34,487 nucleotides of DNA from Lachnospiraceae bacterium (GCA_030540075.1 JAUNWX010000023.1:1-34487); one strand, 5' to 3'; counted from the stretch's first letter, positions 17,710-25,763 are shown. Notes: generated from the sequence alone by a model not told the origin. Numbers and translations: made by a program.

Positions 17710-17782
17710 GCTACTGTAGCACAGTCGGTAGTGCATCTGATTCGTAATCAGAAGGTCACCGGTTCGAATCCGGTCAGTAGCT
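17710..17782 (+). tRNA. tRNA-Thr (anticodon CGU)
   Basis: A full cloverleaf: the acceptor stem GCTACTG pairs with CAGTAGC, the D stem is GCAC/GTGC, and the anticodon arm TCTGA-TTCGTAA-TCAGA gives anticodon CGU (reads ACG). The T arm is ACCGG-TTCGAAT-CCGGT. The 3' CCA is not encoded. No repeat of the 3' end is visible nearby, so there is no sign of an integrated element. Confidence 0.95.
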
Positions 17783-17863
17783 CGATATTCTCTTGTGACA
17801 GCAGTGTCAATCTGAAATAGAGTGACTACCGTTAAATCGTAAAGCGAATATTACCGAAGACAG

Positions 17864-17901
17864 AGTCCTGGTTTCAGATGCGAGAAACCAGGACTTTTTT
17901 T
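17864..17901 (+). terminator. Terminator after tRNA-Thr
   Basis: AGTCCTGGTTTC (17864-17875) pairs with GAAACCAGGACT (17884-17895), followed by a run of seven T. It lies 82 nt after the tRNA and upstream of the NlpC/P60 gene. Confidence 0.9.
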
Positions 17902-17991
17902 GTAACACAGCTGACGGACGCGTCGGCGTTACTGCGCAAACGTTGTTCAGTCAAGGCTGCCCTCAGGGGCGTCTATGCAAAGGAGATTCCA

Positions 17992-18813
17992 GTGAAAAAA
18001 ATAATGAGTGCAGCCATAGCGACCGCGGCTCTGACCATCACAGCGACGATGACAGCATTGGCCGGAAGTTGGACGCAGCAGAACGGTTCGTGGGTGTATC
18101 TGAACGACGCCGGACAGCTTCAGACGGGCTGGGTGTGGATCGATGGCAACCAGGATGGCATCGCCGAGTCGTATTATTTCGACATGAGCGGCAAGCTGTC
18201 CACCAGTACGACGACACCGGATGGTTATACCGTGAATTCGGATGGTGCCTGGGTACAGGATGGAAGCGTGCAGACGAAGGTGATTCCGCTGTCGGATCCG
18301 AATGCGCTCGGTCGTCTCGGGACAGTGGCCGGCAGCTCATCGATGTCAAGTGACAGCTTTCTGGTTGCGGGCAGTGCATACGAGAATGGCAAGAATTATA
18401 TGCAGTCAGAGGAGGCGCTGCAGCAGGTGACGGGCAGGAAGGATATCGTGAACTTCGCGCGCCAGTATGTCGGTGCAGGCAAGCTCCGCTATGGTGCCGG
18501 CACGAATCTGAACGGTGGCCCGGTGGACTGTTCCGGTTTCGTGCTCGCGGTCTTCCGTCAGTTCGGTATTTCGCTTCCGAGAACTTCCGCCGAGCAGTGC
18601 GCAGCCGCTCCGCGTTATGTTTCCGAGGCAGAGATGCTTCCGGGCGATCTGATTTTCTATGGCAACGGTGGTCGCGTGAACCACGTCGCCATCTACACCG
18701 GTGAGAATTCCATCGTCCATGCGACGAACAGCTCCCGCGGCTGGGTCTTCGAGGACAGCGGCTCTTCCGCGATGCACTACGCGCCGATCGTCGCCATCGG
18801 GCGGTACTGGTAA
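17992..18813 (+). CDS. Secreted NlpC/P60 (C40) cell-wall hydrolase
   Basis: A 273-residue exported protein. Residues 1-24 form a signal peptide (ALA before GSW). A choline-binding-like or cell-wall-binding repeat region follows (about 25-90, aromatic/Gly rich: WVYLNDAGQLQTGW). The C-terminal NlpC/P60 domain (about 150-273) carries Cys 180 in PVDCSGFV, His 231 in VNHVAIY and a third polar residue near 243 (IVHATN). It should cleave peptide stems of peptidoglycan outside the cell. The start is GTG at 17992, with AAGGAG upstream; a longer in-frame reading from 17878 would begin inside the terminator hairpin and lacks a ribosome site. The signal-peptide end codons contain one GCATTGGC octamer. 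Confidence 0.9.
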   Translation: MKKIMSAAIATAALTITATMTALAGSWTQQNGSWVYLNDAGQLQTGWVWIDGNQDGIAESYYFDMSGKLSTSTTTPDGYTVNSDGAWVQDGSVQTKVIPLSDPNALGRLGTVAGSSSMSSDSFLVAGSAYENGKNYMQSEEALQQVTGRKDIVNFARQYVGAGKLRYGAGTNLNGGPVDCSGFVLAVFRQFGISLPRTSAEQCAAAPRYVSEAEMLPGDLIFYGNGGRVNHVAIYTGENSIVHATNSSRGWVFEDSGSSAMHYAPIVAIGRYW

Positions 18814-18934
18814 TAGAACACCGATGCGTGGTATGAATGAACTGCCGGGTGTTGGAACTTCGTGGGTACGAAAATCCAGCGCGCAGTGAACCCGCAGAGG
18901 TCGACAGCATTGGCGGAAGCACGTGGAGGTGCAC

Positions 18935-19420
18935 ATGTTTTTCTTCTTTGGAATCATGAATGATCAGAAGAATCTCAATTTTCATCAGCCGATGACCTGC
19001 GATGTGTGCGGGCGCATGGGGCAGTACCAGGTGTTTGTGACGTACATGGTGCTGTCGATTTTCTTCATTCCGATTTTTAAGTGGGGGCGTACGTACTATG
19101 TGCGCACGAGCTGCTGCGGTTCGCTGTATCAGCTTCGCCCGGAGGTCGGCCGCGCGATCGAGCGTGGGGAGAATGTCACGATACAGCAGACAGACCTCTA
19201 CCTCGAGCTGCGTGGACAGGCCGGCGCGCAGAATCGTTCAGCGGGTGCACAGAATGGCGCAGCGTATGGACAGAATGCGGCAGGAAGTACCCAGCAGCGG
19301 CTTCTGGAGCAGCAGGGCAAGTGGACGAAGGTCTGCTACAACTGCGGTTACACCACGACGGAAGACTTCGAGTATTGCCCGAAGTGCGGGAAGAAGTTCG
19401 AGTATACAGAACAGGAGTGA
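18935..19420 (+). CDS. Zinc-ribbon membrane-associated protein
   Basis: A 161-residue protein. The N-terminal part has CDVC (22-25) and a CC pair (60-61) around one hydrophobic segment (33-49). A Gln/Ala/Asn-rich spacer (95-127) follows. The C-terminus is a classic zinc ribbon (CYNC at 134-137, CPKC at 148-151). The function is unknown; such proteins are common in Clostridia. The ATG at 18935 follows GGAGGT by 5 nt; a GTG 12 nt earlier is less likely. The next small gene starts 5 nt downstream. Confidence 0.75.
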   Translation: MFFFFGIMNDQKNLNFHQPMTCDVCGRMGQYQVFVTYMVLSIFFIPIFKWGRTYYVRTSCCGSLYQLRPEVGRAIERGENVTIQQTDLYLELRGQAGAQNRSAGAQNGAAYGQNAAGSTQQRLLEQQGKWTKVCYNCGYTTTEDFEYCPKCGKKFEYTEQE

Positions 19421-19425
19421 GCATC

Positions 19426-19536
19426 ATGAGTAAAGTGGTTCTGGCCAGCGTCTTTATCATCATCTGCCTGAGTGTCATGATCGGCATCCCGGTGTATCTG
19501 TACAGGAAATACAAGAAACTGCAGCAGAAGAAGTGA
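19426..19536 (+). CDS. Small single-span membrane protein (36 aa)
   Basis: A 36-residue product: MSKVV, then a hydrophobic span of about 20 residues (VLASVFIIICLSVMIGIPVY) and a basic tail (RKYKKLQQKK). It starts 5 nt after the zinc-ribbon stop; AGGAG overlaps that stop region, and a terminator follows. The layout suggests a real coupled small gene, perhaps a partner of the zinc-ribbon protein. The family is not recognised. Confidence 0.6.
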   Translation: MSKVVLASVFIIICLSVMIGIPVYLYRKYKKLQQKK

Positions 19537-19566
19537 AAGCTGAAGCATATCGAAAGAAGTAAGTGG

Positions 19567-19596
19567 AAGACCATCGCAGACGCGGTGGTCTTTTTT
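19567..19596 (+). terminator. Terminator after the zinc-ribbon operon
   Basis: AGACCATCGC pairs with GCGGTGGTCT (with one G-T pair), loop AGAC, followed by TTTTTT. Confidence 0.9.
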
Positions 19597-19662
19597 GAGT
19601 TTGCAACAAAATATTTTTTTGGATGTCAAAAAGTGGGTTTCGGCGCAGAAACCTGTCCTTTT

Positions 19663-19691
19663 CTATAGTCTGTCTGGCGACTATAGTCTGT
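19663..19691 (+). repeat. Direct repeat CTATAGTCTGT upstream of the nuclease gene
   Basis: CTATAGTCTGT occurs at 19663-19673 and 19681-19691, 18 nt apart, 77 nt before the nuclease start. It could be a regulator-binding pair. Confidence 0.45.
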
Positions 19692-19767
19692 TTTCAGACG
19701 TTTTCAGATTTCACAAATCACGTTACACTCGAATAAAACATCAAGAAACTGTGAAAGGAGAGATGTA

Positions 19768-20568
19768 ATGGTGATTTCATTGGAAGAGCATGCGAAGCGA
19801 GAACTGGAGCGTTTGGGAAAGGATATTAAAGAGCTGGAGCGGAGGCTGAAGCATTATCCGGAAGGAAGGCTGGTGGTTTATGTGATCGATGGGTATCGTC
19901 GCTGCTACCAGGCGTATCAGGATCCGAAGACGCATAAGCGTGTGCGTAAGTACATTTCGAAAGCGGAAAGGGTGAAGCTGGAGAGGCTGGCGCAGAAGAC
20001 GCTGGGGATGGAGGATCTGCAGGAGAAAAAGGCGGAGTATAAGCGAATTCAGGCGTATCTGGACGGGTGTACGGAGGGGCTTCCGGCGGTGGAGAGGCGC
20101 GTTTCCGACGTTCCAGAAATATGTGCGATGACGGATTATGTCGCGCCGCTGGCACAGGAGTATAAGGAGTGGGAGGCGGAGGATTTTCCGACCAATGCGT
20201 ATCCGAACAAGACACCGGTGGCGAGTGTTCTGGGGGTTGAGGTGCGGTCGAAATCTGAAGCGTATATCGCGGCGAGACTGAAGGCCCGCGGGTTGGCCGT
20301 GCGGTATGAGTGTGAGCTGCAGCTGAATCACTCGAAGGTATATCCGGATTTTACGATCATGGATCCGCGCACGAATCGAATCTACTATTGGGAGCACCTG
20401 GGGCGTATGGACGCGGAAGATTACGCTGCGCATGCGTCGTACAAGATGGATGAGTATGCGAAGGCTGGGTATTATCCGATGAAGAACCTGATTGTCACGA
20501 GTGAAACAGATGCAGAACCACTGGATCTGAAATTTGTTGATTACCTGATCGATTATTTCTTTGCGTAG
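19768..20568 (+). CDS. Predicted PD-(D/E)XK-type nuclease
   Basis: A 266-residue protein I do not recognise by name. The N-terminal half is highly charged and probably coiled-coil (5-30 and 65-95), with a basic patch (KTHKRVRKYISK, 54-65). The C-terminal half has the layout of a restriction-endonuclease-like fold: Glu 164 in SKSE, Asp 194 in VYPDFTIMD and Glu 209 in YYWEHLGRMD. It is likely a DNA or RNA nuclease; the motif order supports this but activity is inferred. GGAG precedes the ATG. It is a single-gene unit ended by a hairpin, and repeat array 2 begins about 300 nt downstream, which raises the possibility of a functional or mobile link. Coding bias is less G/C-rich than the neighbours. 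Confidence 0.7.
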   Translation: MVISLEEHAKRELERLGKDIKELERRLKHYPEGRLVVYVIDGYRRCYQAYQDPKTHKRVRKYISKAERVKLERLAQKTLGMEDLQEKKAEYKRIQAYLDGCTEGLPAVERRVSDVPEICAMTDYVAPLAQEYKEWEAEDFPTNAYPNKTPVASVLGVEVRSKSEAYIAARLKARGLAVRYECELQLNHSKVYPDFTIMDPRTNRIYYWEHLGRMDAEDYAAHASYKMDEYAKAGYYPMKNLIVTSETDAEPLDLKFVDYLIDYFFA

Positions 20569-20679
20569 AGTTGAACTTGAAACTAAAAGAATCTTGAATG
20601 GCTTTTTTCGAAATCCACAAGAGGCAAATGATAGAAAACAGAAACACTAAAATAGTTCGAGACAGAGATGGAAATAAAA

Positions 20680-20732
20680 AAGAAACGAGCAAGCCACATC
20701 ATGAAGTGTGGTGAAAACCCGTTTCTTGTTTA
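20680..20732 (+). terminator. Probable terminator of the nuclease gene
   Basis: The outer stem AAGAAACG (20680-20687) pairs with CGTTTCTT (20720-20727), the inner stem CCACA (20694-20698) pairs with TGTGG (20706-20710), and TTGTTT follows. Confidence 0.55.
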
Positions 20733-20875
20733 GGATAATATTGTGAATACTCATATTTGTCAAGAAAAATGGAAAGGCAGATGATGAAAGGCAGACGGTG
20801 AAAATAGCTGTGACCCAAATAGCTGTGAGTCATGAAAAAGGGAAGATTTCACAGATTGTAGATTTTCAGGCGCTC

Positions 20876-21530
20876 TGCCATTAGATTTTCTGGAGTTTGT
20901 AACAGACGGGCGGTTTCTGGAATTTGTGACATTAGGTGGCTTTCGCAAAGAGTGGATTTTGAAGGGCGATGCCATTAGATTTTCTGGAGTTTGTAACAGA
21001 AGGGGCGATTCGGGACTTCGTGACATTAAGTGACTTTTACAAATCGTGGATTTCGGGGAGGTGTGCCATTAGGTTATTTCACAGAAAGGGAAATATTCAG
21101 AGCTGTGACATTAAGTATCTGGCTTAGAGGTGGGAATAAGCGGTGATTTACGAAGAAAAGTCTGGGCGGAGATAAAGTCACAGCTTCTGAAAATGGCGGT
21201 TTTGCGTCAAAAACCGGGATTTTACTCGGGTGGCGCAGGACGCGAGTGACGTGACTTAATGTCACAGGCTCGCCAGAAGAGGAAAATGCGAAAAAGCCTA
21301 ATGGCATATGATCGAGGGAAGGCTGGTTTGTGAAAAAGTCGGGCGACGGCAGCCAGACGAAATCAGAGGGAGAGTGATGACTGTGAAATATCTAATGGCA
21401 TACGAGCGAGATAAGGCTGGTTTGTGAAAAAGCCGGGCGACTATGGCCGTCCGGGATCAAGGGTGAGAGAGGCGACTGGATATATCTAATGGCTTCCAAT
21501 CGAGAAAAGGCTGGTTTGCGAAAATGTCGG
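20876..21530. repeat. Repeat array 2: TG(A/C)CATTA words with 94-nt period, second half inverted
   Basis: In the direct half, TGCCATTA at 20876, 20970 and 21064 (exact 94-nt steps) alternates with TGACATTA at 20927, 21021 and 21106. The 31 bases at 20876-20906 and 20970-21000 are identical. In the inverted half, TTAATGTCA is at 21256, and CTAATGGC at 21298, 21392 and 21486 (exact 94-nt steps), each followed by AGGCTGGTTTG(T/C)GAAAA. The centre is near 21180. No gene is visible between 20569 and 21899; this array and the citF leader fill the gap. Sequence and spacing match array 1. Confidence 0.88.
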
Positions 21531-21646
21531 GTAGCCGGAGAGCATCTGGGATGCATTCCATCGGTTCATGTTTATGCATGATGCTTTTCCATCGTTCAGG
21601 CTTCGGTGTCGGCGTTTCTGGTGTGGAGACTGTGGCGTGCAGATGC

Positions 21647-21652
21647 TATAAT
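21647..21652 (+). promoter_or_regulatory. Extended -10 promoter of citF
   Basis: A consensus TATAAT preceded by TGC (extended -10). A weak -35 (TGGAGA, 21624-21629) lies at 17-nt spacing. It would give a leader of about 240 nt before citF. Confidence 0.55.
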
Positions 21653-21668
21653 AGACGCAAATCATCAT

Positions 21669-21899
21669 GCGACGGGCGGTCCAGCTAGCCGCCATCCGGG
21701 GAAGCTTCCGGGGCGTCGCACAGCCATCGTGGCGACGGTGTGCCGCGCAGTCTGCGCAACACGTAAGGTGCCAGATATACCACGAGAACGGACACTGGTG
21801 CCACGAACGCAGTCTGCGCGCACATGAGGTGCCACGCAAGCACAAATTTTAGCCTGCGCAGCAGGCAAAAACCACACTACACTACAGGGGGACACAATT
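21669..21899 (+). other. Structured citF leader
   Basis: GCGACG (21669-21674) can pair with CGTCGC (21714-21719), enclosing two hairpins: GGCGG/CCGCC (21675-21679 with 21689-21693) and GGAA/TTCC near 21700-21709. This gives a three-way-junction-like fold. Further on, CGCAGTCTGCGC and the following AGGTGCCA recur about 61 nt apart (near 21747 and 21808), and GCCTGC/GCAGGC forms a hairpin at 21852-21866 near the ribosome site. I do not recognise a known riboswitch. Confidence 0.4.
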
Positions 21900-23471
21900 A
21901 TGTTAAATGCAGTGGGCCGGGACATCCCGGACGAGATTCTGAAGCGCTATGGGAAGGAGCCGTTCCGGGGCAGCAGCTACCGGGATGACAAGCCGTATAC
22001 GAAGGCGGCGCCGACGGTGCGCGGCATGGTCGATCCGAAGAGAAGCAAGATGGTCGGCAGTATCCGCGAGGCACTCGAGAAGTGCGGTGCGCGGGACGGC
22101 ATGGTCTTTTCCTTCCATCATCACTTCCGCGATGGTGACCACATCGTCAACATGGTGCTCGAGGCCGCACAGGAGATGGGCCTCCGCGATCTGACGATCT
22201 GCGCGTCGTCGCTCGGCAAGTCGCACAGCCGCGTCGCACAGATGATCGAAGAGGGCACCGTCATCGGCATCCAGACCTCCGGCATCCGTGACCGTATCGG
22301 CGAGGATGTATCCTTCGGCCGGCTCGCGACGCCGGCGATCATCCGGAGCCACGGCGGCCGCGTGCGCGCCATCGAAGAAGGGGACGTGCACATTGACATC
22401 GCGTTTATCGGAGCGCCGACCGCGGACGAGTATGGTAACCTCCGCGGCGTCGGCGGCAAGAGCGACTGCGGCGTGCTGTCCTACAGCGTCGTGGATTCCC
22501 GCTACGCCGACCACGTCGTCGCGATCACCGACACCATGGTGCCATTCCCGAACTTCCCGCCATCCATCCCGATGGTCGACGTCGATTATGTCTGTGTCGT
22601 CGACGAGATCGGTGATCCGGCGAAGATCGCGAGCAACGTCATCCGTATGACGCAGGACGTCCGCGAGCTGAAGATGGCCGAAGACTGCGCCCGCGTTATG
22701 GCCGCGACCCCGTACTTCCGCGACGGATTTTCCTTCCAGACCGGTGGCGGCGGCGCCTCCCTCGCCGCGACCCGCTTCCTCGAGCCGTTCCTCGCCGAGC
22801 GCCAGATCCAGATGAGCTTCGCCATCGGCGGCATCACGAAGCCACTCGTCGACCTCCTGCACAAGGGCTACATCCGCACGATCGTCGATGCTCAATGCTT
22901 CGATCAGACGGCCATCCAGTCGATCCGTGAGGACCCGCAGCACTACGAGATCTCGACCTCCGAGTACGCGAATCCGCTGAACAAGGGTGCCTTCGTCAAC
23001 AAGCTCGACTTCGTCATCCTCGGCGCGCTCGAGATCGACACCGATTTTAACGTGAACGTCACCACCGGCTCCGATGGCGTGCTCCGCGGTGCCCCGGGCG
23101 GACATCCGGATACGGCAGCGGGATGCCAATGCTCCATCATCGTGGCACCCCTGATCCGTGGTCGTATCCCGACCGTCGTGGATCGCGTCGTGACCTGCGT
23201 CACACCGGGTGAAGACATTGACGTCCTCGTCACCGACTACGGCATCGCCGTGAACCCGCGCCGGAAGGACCTCCTCCAGTGGCTCCGTGATGCGAAGCTT
23301 CCGCTCATCACCATCGAAGAGCTCCGTGACATCGCGTACAGTATCGTCGGCAGACCGGACCCGATCGAGTTCCACGACGACGTCGTCGGCATCATCGAAG
23401 CCCGCGACGGCAGCATCATCGACGTCGTGCGCCGCGTCGAGCCGCAGAAGCCGCTGCACTGGATCGTTTAA
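21900..23471 (+). CDS. citF: Citrate lyase alpha subunit-like CoA-transferase (CitF)
   Basis: A 523-residue protein matching the citrate lyase alpha chain in length and order. It starts MLNAVGRDIPDEI and has a CoA-transferase-type fold with FHHHFRDGDHIVN, GGVGGKSDCGVLSYS-like Gly-rich segments and APGGHPDTAAG near residue 400. In the citrate lyase complex this subunit exchanges citrate onto the acyl-carrier protein CitD before cleavage by CitE. Here no citC, citD, citE, citX or citG lies beside it: the neighbours are a repeat array and a phosphate transporter. It may work with subunits encoded elsewhere or as a stand-alone acyl-CoA transferase. An AGGGGG ribosome site precedes the ATG, and a hairpin terminator follows. 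Confidence 0.88.
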   Translation: MLNAVGRDIPDEILKRYGKEPFRGSSYRDDKPYTKAAPTVRGMVDPKRSKMVGSIREALEKCGARDGMVFSFHHHFRDGDHIVNMVLEAAQEMGLRDLTICASSLGKSHSRVAQMIEEGTVIGIQTSGIRDRIGEDVSFGRLATPAIIRSHGGRVRAIEEGDVHIDIAFIGAPTADEYGNLRGVGGKSDCGVLSYSVVDSRYADHVVAITDTMVPFPNFPPSIPMVDVDYVCVVDEIGDPAKIASNVIRMTQDVRELKMAEDCARVMAATPYFRDGFSFQTGGGGASLAATRFLEPFLAERQIQMSFAIGGITKPLVDLLHKGYIRTIVDAQCFDQTAIQSIREDPQHYEISTSEYANPLNKGAFVNKLDFVILGALEIDTDFNVNVTTGSDGVLRGAPGGHPDTAAGCQCSIIVAPLIRGRIPTVVDRVVTCVTPGEDIDVLVTDYGIAVNPRRKDLLQWLRDAKLPLITIEELRDIAYSIVGRPDPIEFHDDVVGIIEARDGSIIDVVRRVEPQKPLHWIV

Positions 23472-23485
23472 TAATAGAAGAGTAG

Positions 23486-23513
23486 AAAAGCAGCTCCGCG
23501 AGGGCTGCTTTTT
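23486..23513 (+). terminator. citF terminator
   Basis: AGCAGC (23489-23494) pairs with GCTGCT (23504-23509), flanked by A4 and T5. Confidence 0.8.
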
Positions 23514-23659
23514 CTATGACACAAATTCTTTACAGTTATAGAAAAACGTCCGGTTAGTCGCGTTTAATTAGCGAATATCACCCGAAACATCGTAAAAAAT
23601 CCGTAAAGATTGTGTATAGATCATATAAAATCCCTGTTTTTTCTTCCATATTCATGCTG

Positions 23660-23804
23660 TATAATGAAACAAACTGGGCTTTCGACAGTGGTGCGTTTTT
23701 GTGCCGGCTACGTTAAAAAAATAACGAAGCAGACATCGGAAACGTTCCCGCCCGGTATCACATAAAGCAAGACTGAACCGAACATCCTGTGGCGATGACG
23801 CCAC
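23660..23804 (+). promoter_or_regulatory. Promoter -10 and leader of the Na/Pi cotransporter gene
   Basis: TATAAT at 23660-23665 with no good -35. The leader to the start codon is about 150 nt and contains a hairpin (GTGGCG, ATGA, CGCCAC; 23789-23804). The stretch 23514-23659 is A/T-rich and I see nothing else in it. No clear PhoP box is visible. Confidence 0.4.
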
Positions 23805-23823
23805 GAATATTAAGGGAGAAACC

Positions 23824-25500
23824 ATGCTGACAATACTAGTGAGTCTTTTGGGAGGCCTCGGCCTGTTTATCGCAGGTATGTACATGATGAGCCACGGTAT
23901 CGAGAAGGTCGCCGGCGCGAAGCTGCGTAACATTCTCGAAACCTGCACCCACAACCGCCTGACCGGCCTTCTGGTCGGACTGTTCTTCACCGCCGTGATC
24001 CAGTCCTCCAGCACCGCCACCGTCATGGCCGTCACCTTCGTGAACTCCGGCCTCATGGCGCTGAACAACGCCTGCGGCATCATCCTGGGCGCGAACATCG
24101 GTACCACCGTCACCGCGCTCCTCGTCGCCTTCCGCCTCTCCGCGATCGCACCGATCTTCGTGTTCGCGGGTGCCGTGATGATGAACTTCATCCCGAACCA
24201 GGTGGTGAAAAAATCCGGCGAAATCGTGATGGGCTTCGGCCTCCTCTTCGTCGGCATCTCCACGATGTCGGCGGCGATGGCCACACTCCGTGACATCCCG
24301 GAGGTCATCCGCTTCCTGTCCTCGTTCACGAACCCGATCCTCGGCGTGCTGATGGGCTTCGTCATCACCTCGATCGTACAGTCCTCGTCCGTCACCGTCT
24401 CGATCCTCGTCGTCATGGGCGCACAGGGCCTCGTCGACCTCCGGATCTGCATGTTCATCATCCTGGGCTGCAACATCGGCGCATGCTCGAGCGCGATCCT
24501 CACCGCGATTCCGTGCAAGAAGGACGCGAAGCGCTGCGCCCTCATCCATCTGCTGTTTAATGTCTTCGGCACCATACTGATGTTCGTCCTGCTGCTGCTT
24601 TTCGCGCCGCAGATCGAGATGATCATCCGGACGATCGCCGGTACCGGTGACGACGCCGGCTCCCTCGGCAGAAGCATTGCCTTCGCACACTTCCTCTTCA
24701 AGGTGTTCCAGGTGATCGTGTTCTACCCGTTCATGGACCAGATCATCCGCCTCACCTACGTGCTCGTGAAGGGCGAGGACGAGGTGCAGAAGGATGGCGC
24801 GTACGAACTCCAGTATATCAACCTCAGCAAGCTCCCGAACCCGGCCGTCGCGATCTACATGGCGCAGCAGGAGATGGAGCGCATGGCCCGTATGGCCTTC
24901 GAAAACTTGAACGGCGCAGTTCAATGTCTCCTGCGCGATGACGCAGATGGTCTCGCGAAGATCTACGAAAACGAGCATTATATCGACTGGCTCTCCGAGC
25001 AGATCAGCACCTACCTCACGCGTATCAACCAGAACGCGATCCCGCTCCGTGACGCCGACCTCATCGCCGGATACTTCCATGTGAACTCCGACATCGAGCG
25101 TATCGGCGACCACGCAGAGGACATCGCGGACATCCTGAAAGACTTCAAGCTGAGGAACGTACAGCTGAGCGACGAAGGGAAGGCAGATATCAAGGGCATG
25201 CTCGACGTCGTCAACAAGCTCATGAAGGACTCCCTCGACATCTTCGCCACCGGTGATATGACCCACCTCGAAGAGGTGCGTGTCCTCGAGGATCGGACCG
25301 ACGAACTCGAGACCAGCCTCCAGGATCGTCACATCCAGCGCCTCAGCGCCGGCAAGTGCTCCGGCGAAGCCAGCGTCTCCTTCTCGGACCTCGTATCCGG
25401 CCTCGAGCGCGTCGGCGACCACGCCATCAACATCGCCTTCTCACTCTACGAAGCAAAATCACACACCCAGCCAGGCACCGCGAAAATCGCGAAACCGTAA
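23824..25500 (+). CDS. Na+/phosphate cotransporter with PhoU-like C-terminal domain
   Basis: A 558-residue NptA/PhoU-type membrane protein. Two inverted Na/Pi repeats carry the QSSS signature (residues 60-63 and 186-189), each within a pair of re-entrant segments, and about eight membrane spans end near residue 320. A cytoplasmic PhoU-like helical domain follows, with NSDIERIGDHAEDIADI and GLERVGDHAINIAF. It should import phosphate with sodium and be modulated by its PhoU tail. GGGAGA precedes the ATG. It is a single-gene unit with a terminator. Confidence 0.93.
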   Translation: MLTILVSLLGGLGLFIAGMYMMSHGIEKVAGAKLRNILETCTHNRLTGLLVGLFFTAVIQSSSTATVMAVTFVNSGLMALNNACGIILGANIGTTVTALLVAFRLSAIAPIFVFAGAVMMNFIPNQVVKKSGEIVMGFGLLFVGISTMSAAMATLRDIPEVIRFLSSFTNPILGVLMGFVITSIVQSSSVTVSILVVMGAQGLVDLRICMFIILGCNIGACSSAILTAIPCKKDAKRCALIHLLFNVFGTILMFVLLLLFAPQIEMIIRTIAGTGDDAGSLGRSIAFAHFLFKVFQVIVFYPFMDQIIRLTYVLVKGEDEVQKDGAYELQYINLSKLPNPAVAIYMAQQEMERMARMAFENLNGAVQCLLRDDADGLAKIYENEHYIDWLSEQISTYLTRINQNAIPLRDADLIAGYFHVNSDIERIGDHAEDIADILKDFKLRNVQLSDEGKADIKGMLDVVNKLMKDSLDIFATGDMTHLEEVRVLEDRTDELETSLQDRHIQRLSAGKCSGEASVSFSDLVSGLERVGDHAINIAFSLYEAKSHTQPGTAKIAKP

Positions 25501-25523
25501 AAGCGAGGGCAGTAAAAGAACAG

Positions 25524-25572
25524 GGGCTGTTGCACGACCAGATTGAAAAATCTGGTTGTACAGCAGCTTTTC
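25524..25572 (+). terminator. Terminator of the Na/Pi cotransporter gene
   Basis: A long stem of about 19 bp with some G-T pairs (GCTGTTGCAC... with ...GTACAGCAGC), loop GAAA, followed by TTTTCTTT. Confidence 0.8.
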
Positions 25573-25599
25573 TTTCGAATAAAGCACGCGTGTCCAGCC

Positions 25600-25609
25600 G
25601 TTACTGTTC
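25600..25609 (+). repeat. GTTACTGTTC dispersed decamer, copy 2
   Basis: An exact copy of the decamer also found at 44, 26317 and 29919. It lies 28 nt after a terminator at the left edge of a non-coding stretch that ends in a toxin-antitoxin locus. Confidence 0.5.
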
Positions 25610-25646
25610 GGGCAAGGCGATGTCTTCATCCTCGTTTGATTTTTAT

Positions 25647-25763
25647 GAGACGTCTATGCCGAGCGTCTCTTTTTGTTTGTTTGCCCACCCCATTCGACTG
25701 CCTTTATCTGTTTACATATCGGTCCCGCCCCGTGCAAACAAACAAAAAAATCGACGATTTTTT
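25647..25763. other. Nested inverted repeats, terminator-like
   Basis: GAGACG/CGTCTC followed by TTTTTG (25647-25675) is a terminator-like hairpin. TTTTTGTTTGTTTGC (25670-25684) is the perfect complement of 25734-25748, and AAAAAATCG/CGATTTTTT (25745-25763) forms a further hairpin. No convincing gene is present. Confidence 0.5.

Noticed and set aside
17710-17782. tRNA-Thr as an attachment site of an integrated element
   Set aside because: No copy of the tRNA 3' end and no integrase gene are visible in the window.
21903-23459. Minus-strand 518-codon open frame opposite citF
   Set aside because: Asp/His/Arg-rich mirror of a recognised enzyme; no ribosome site and no known family.
23528-23545. 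PhoP box upstream of the Na/Pi cotransporter
   Set aside because: Only a single TTTACA-like half site is seen, without the second half at 11-nt phase.
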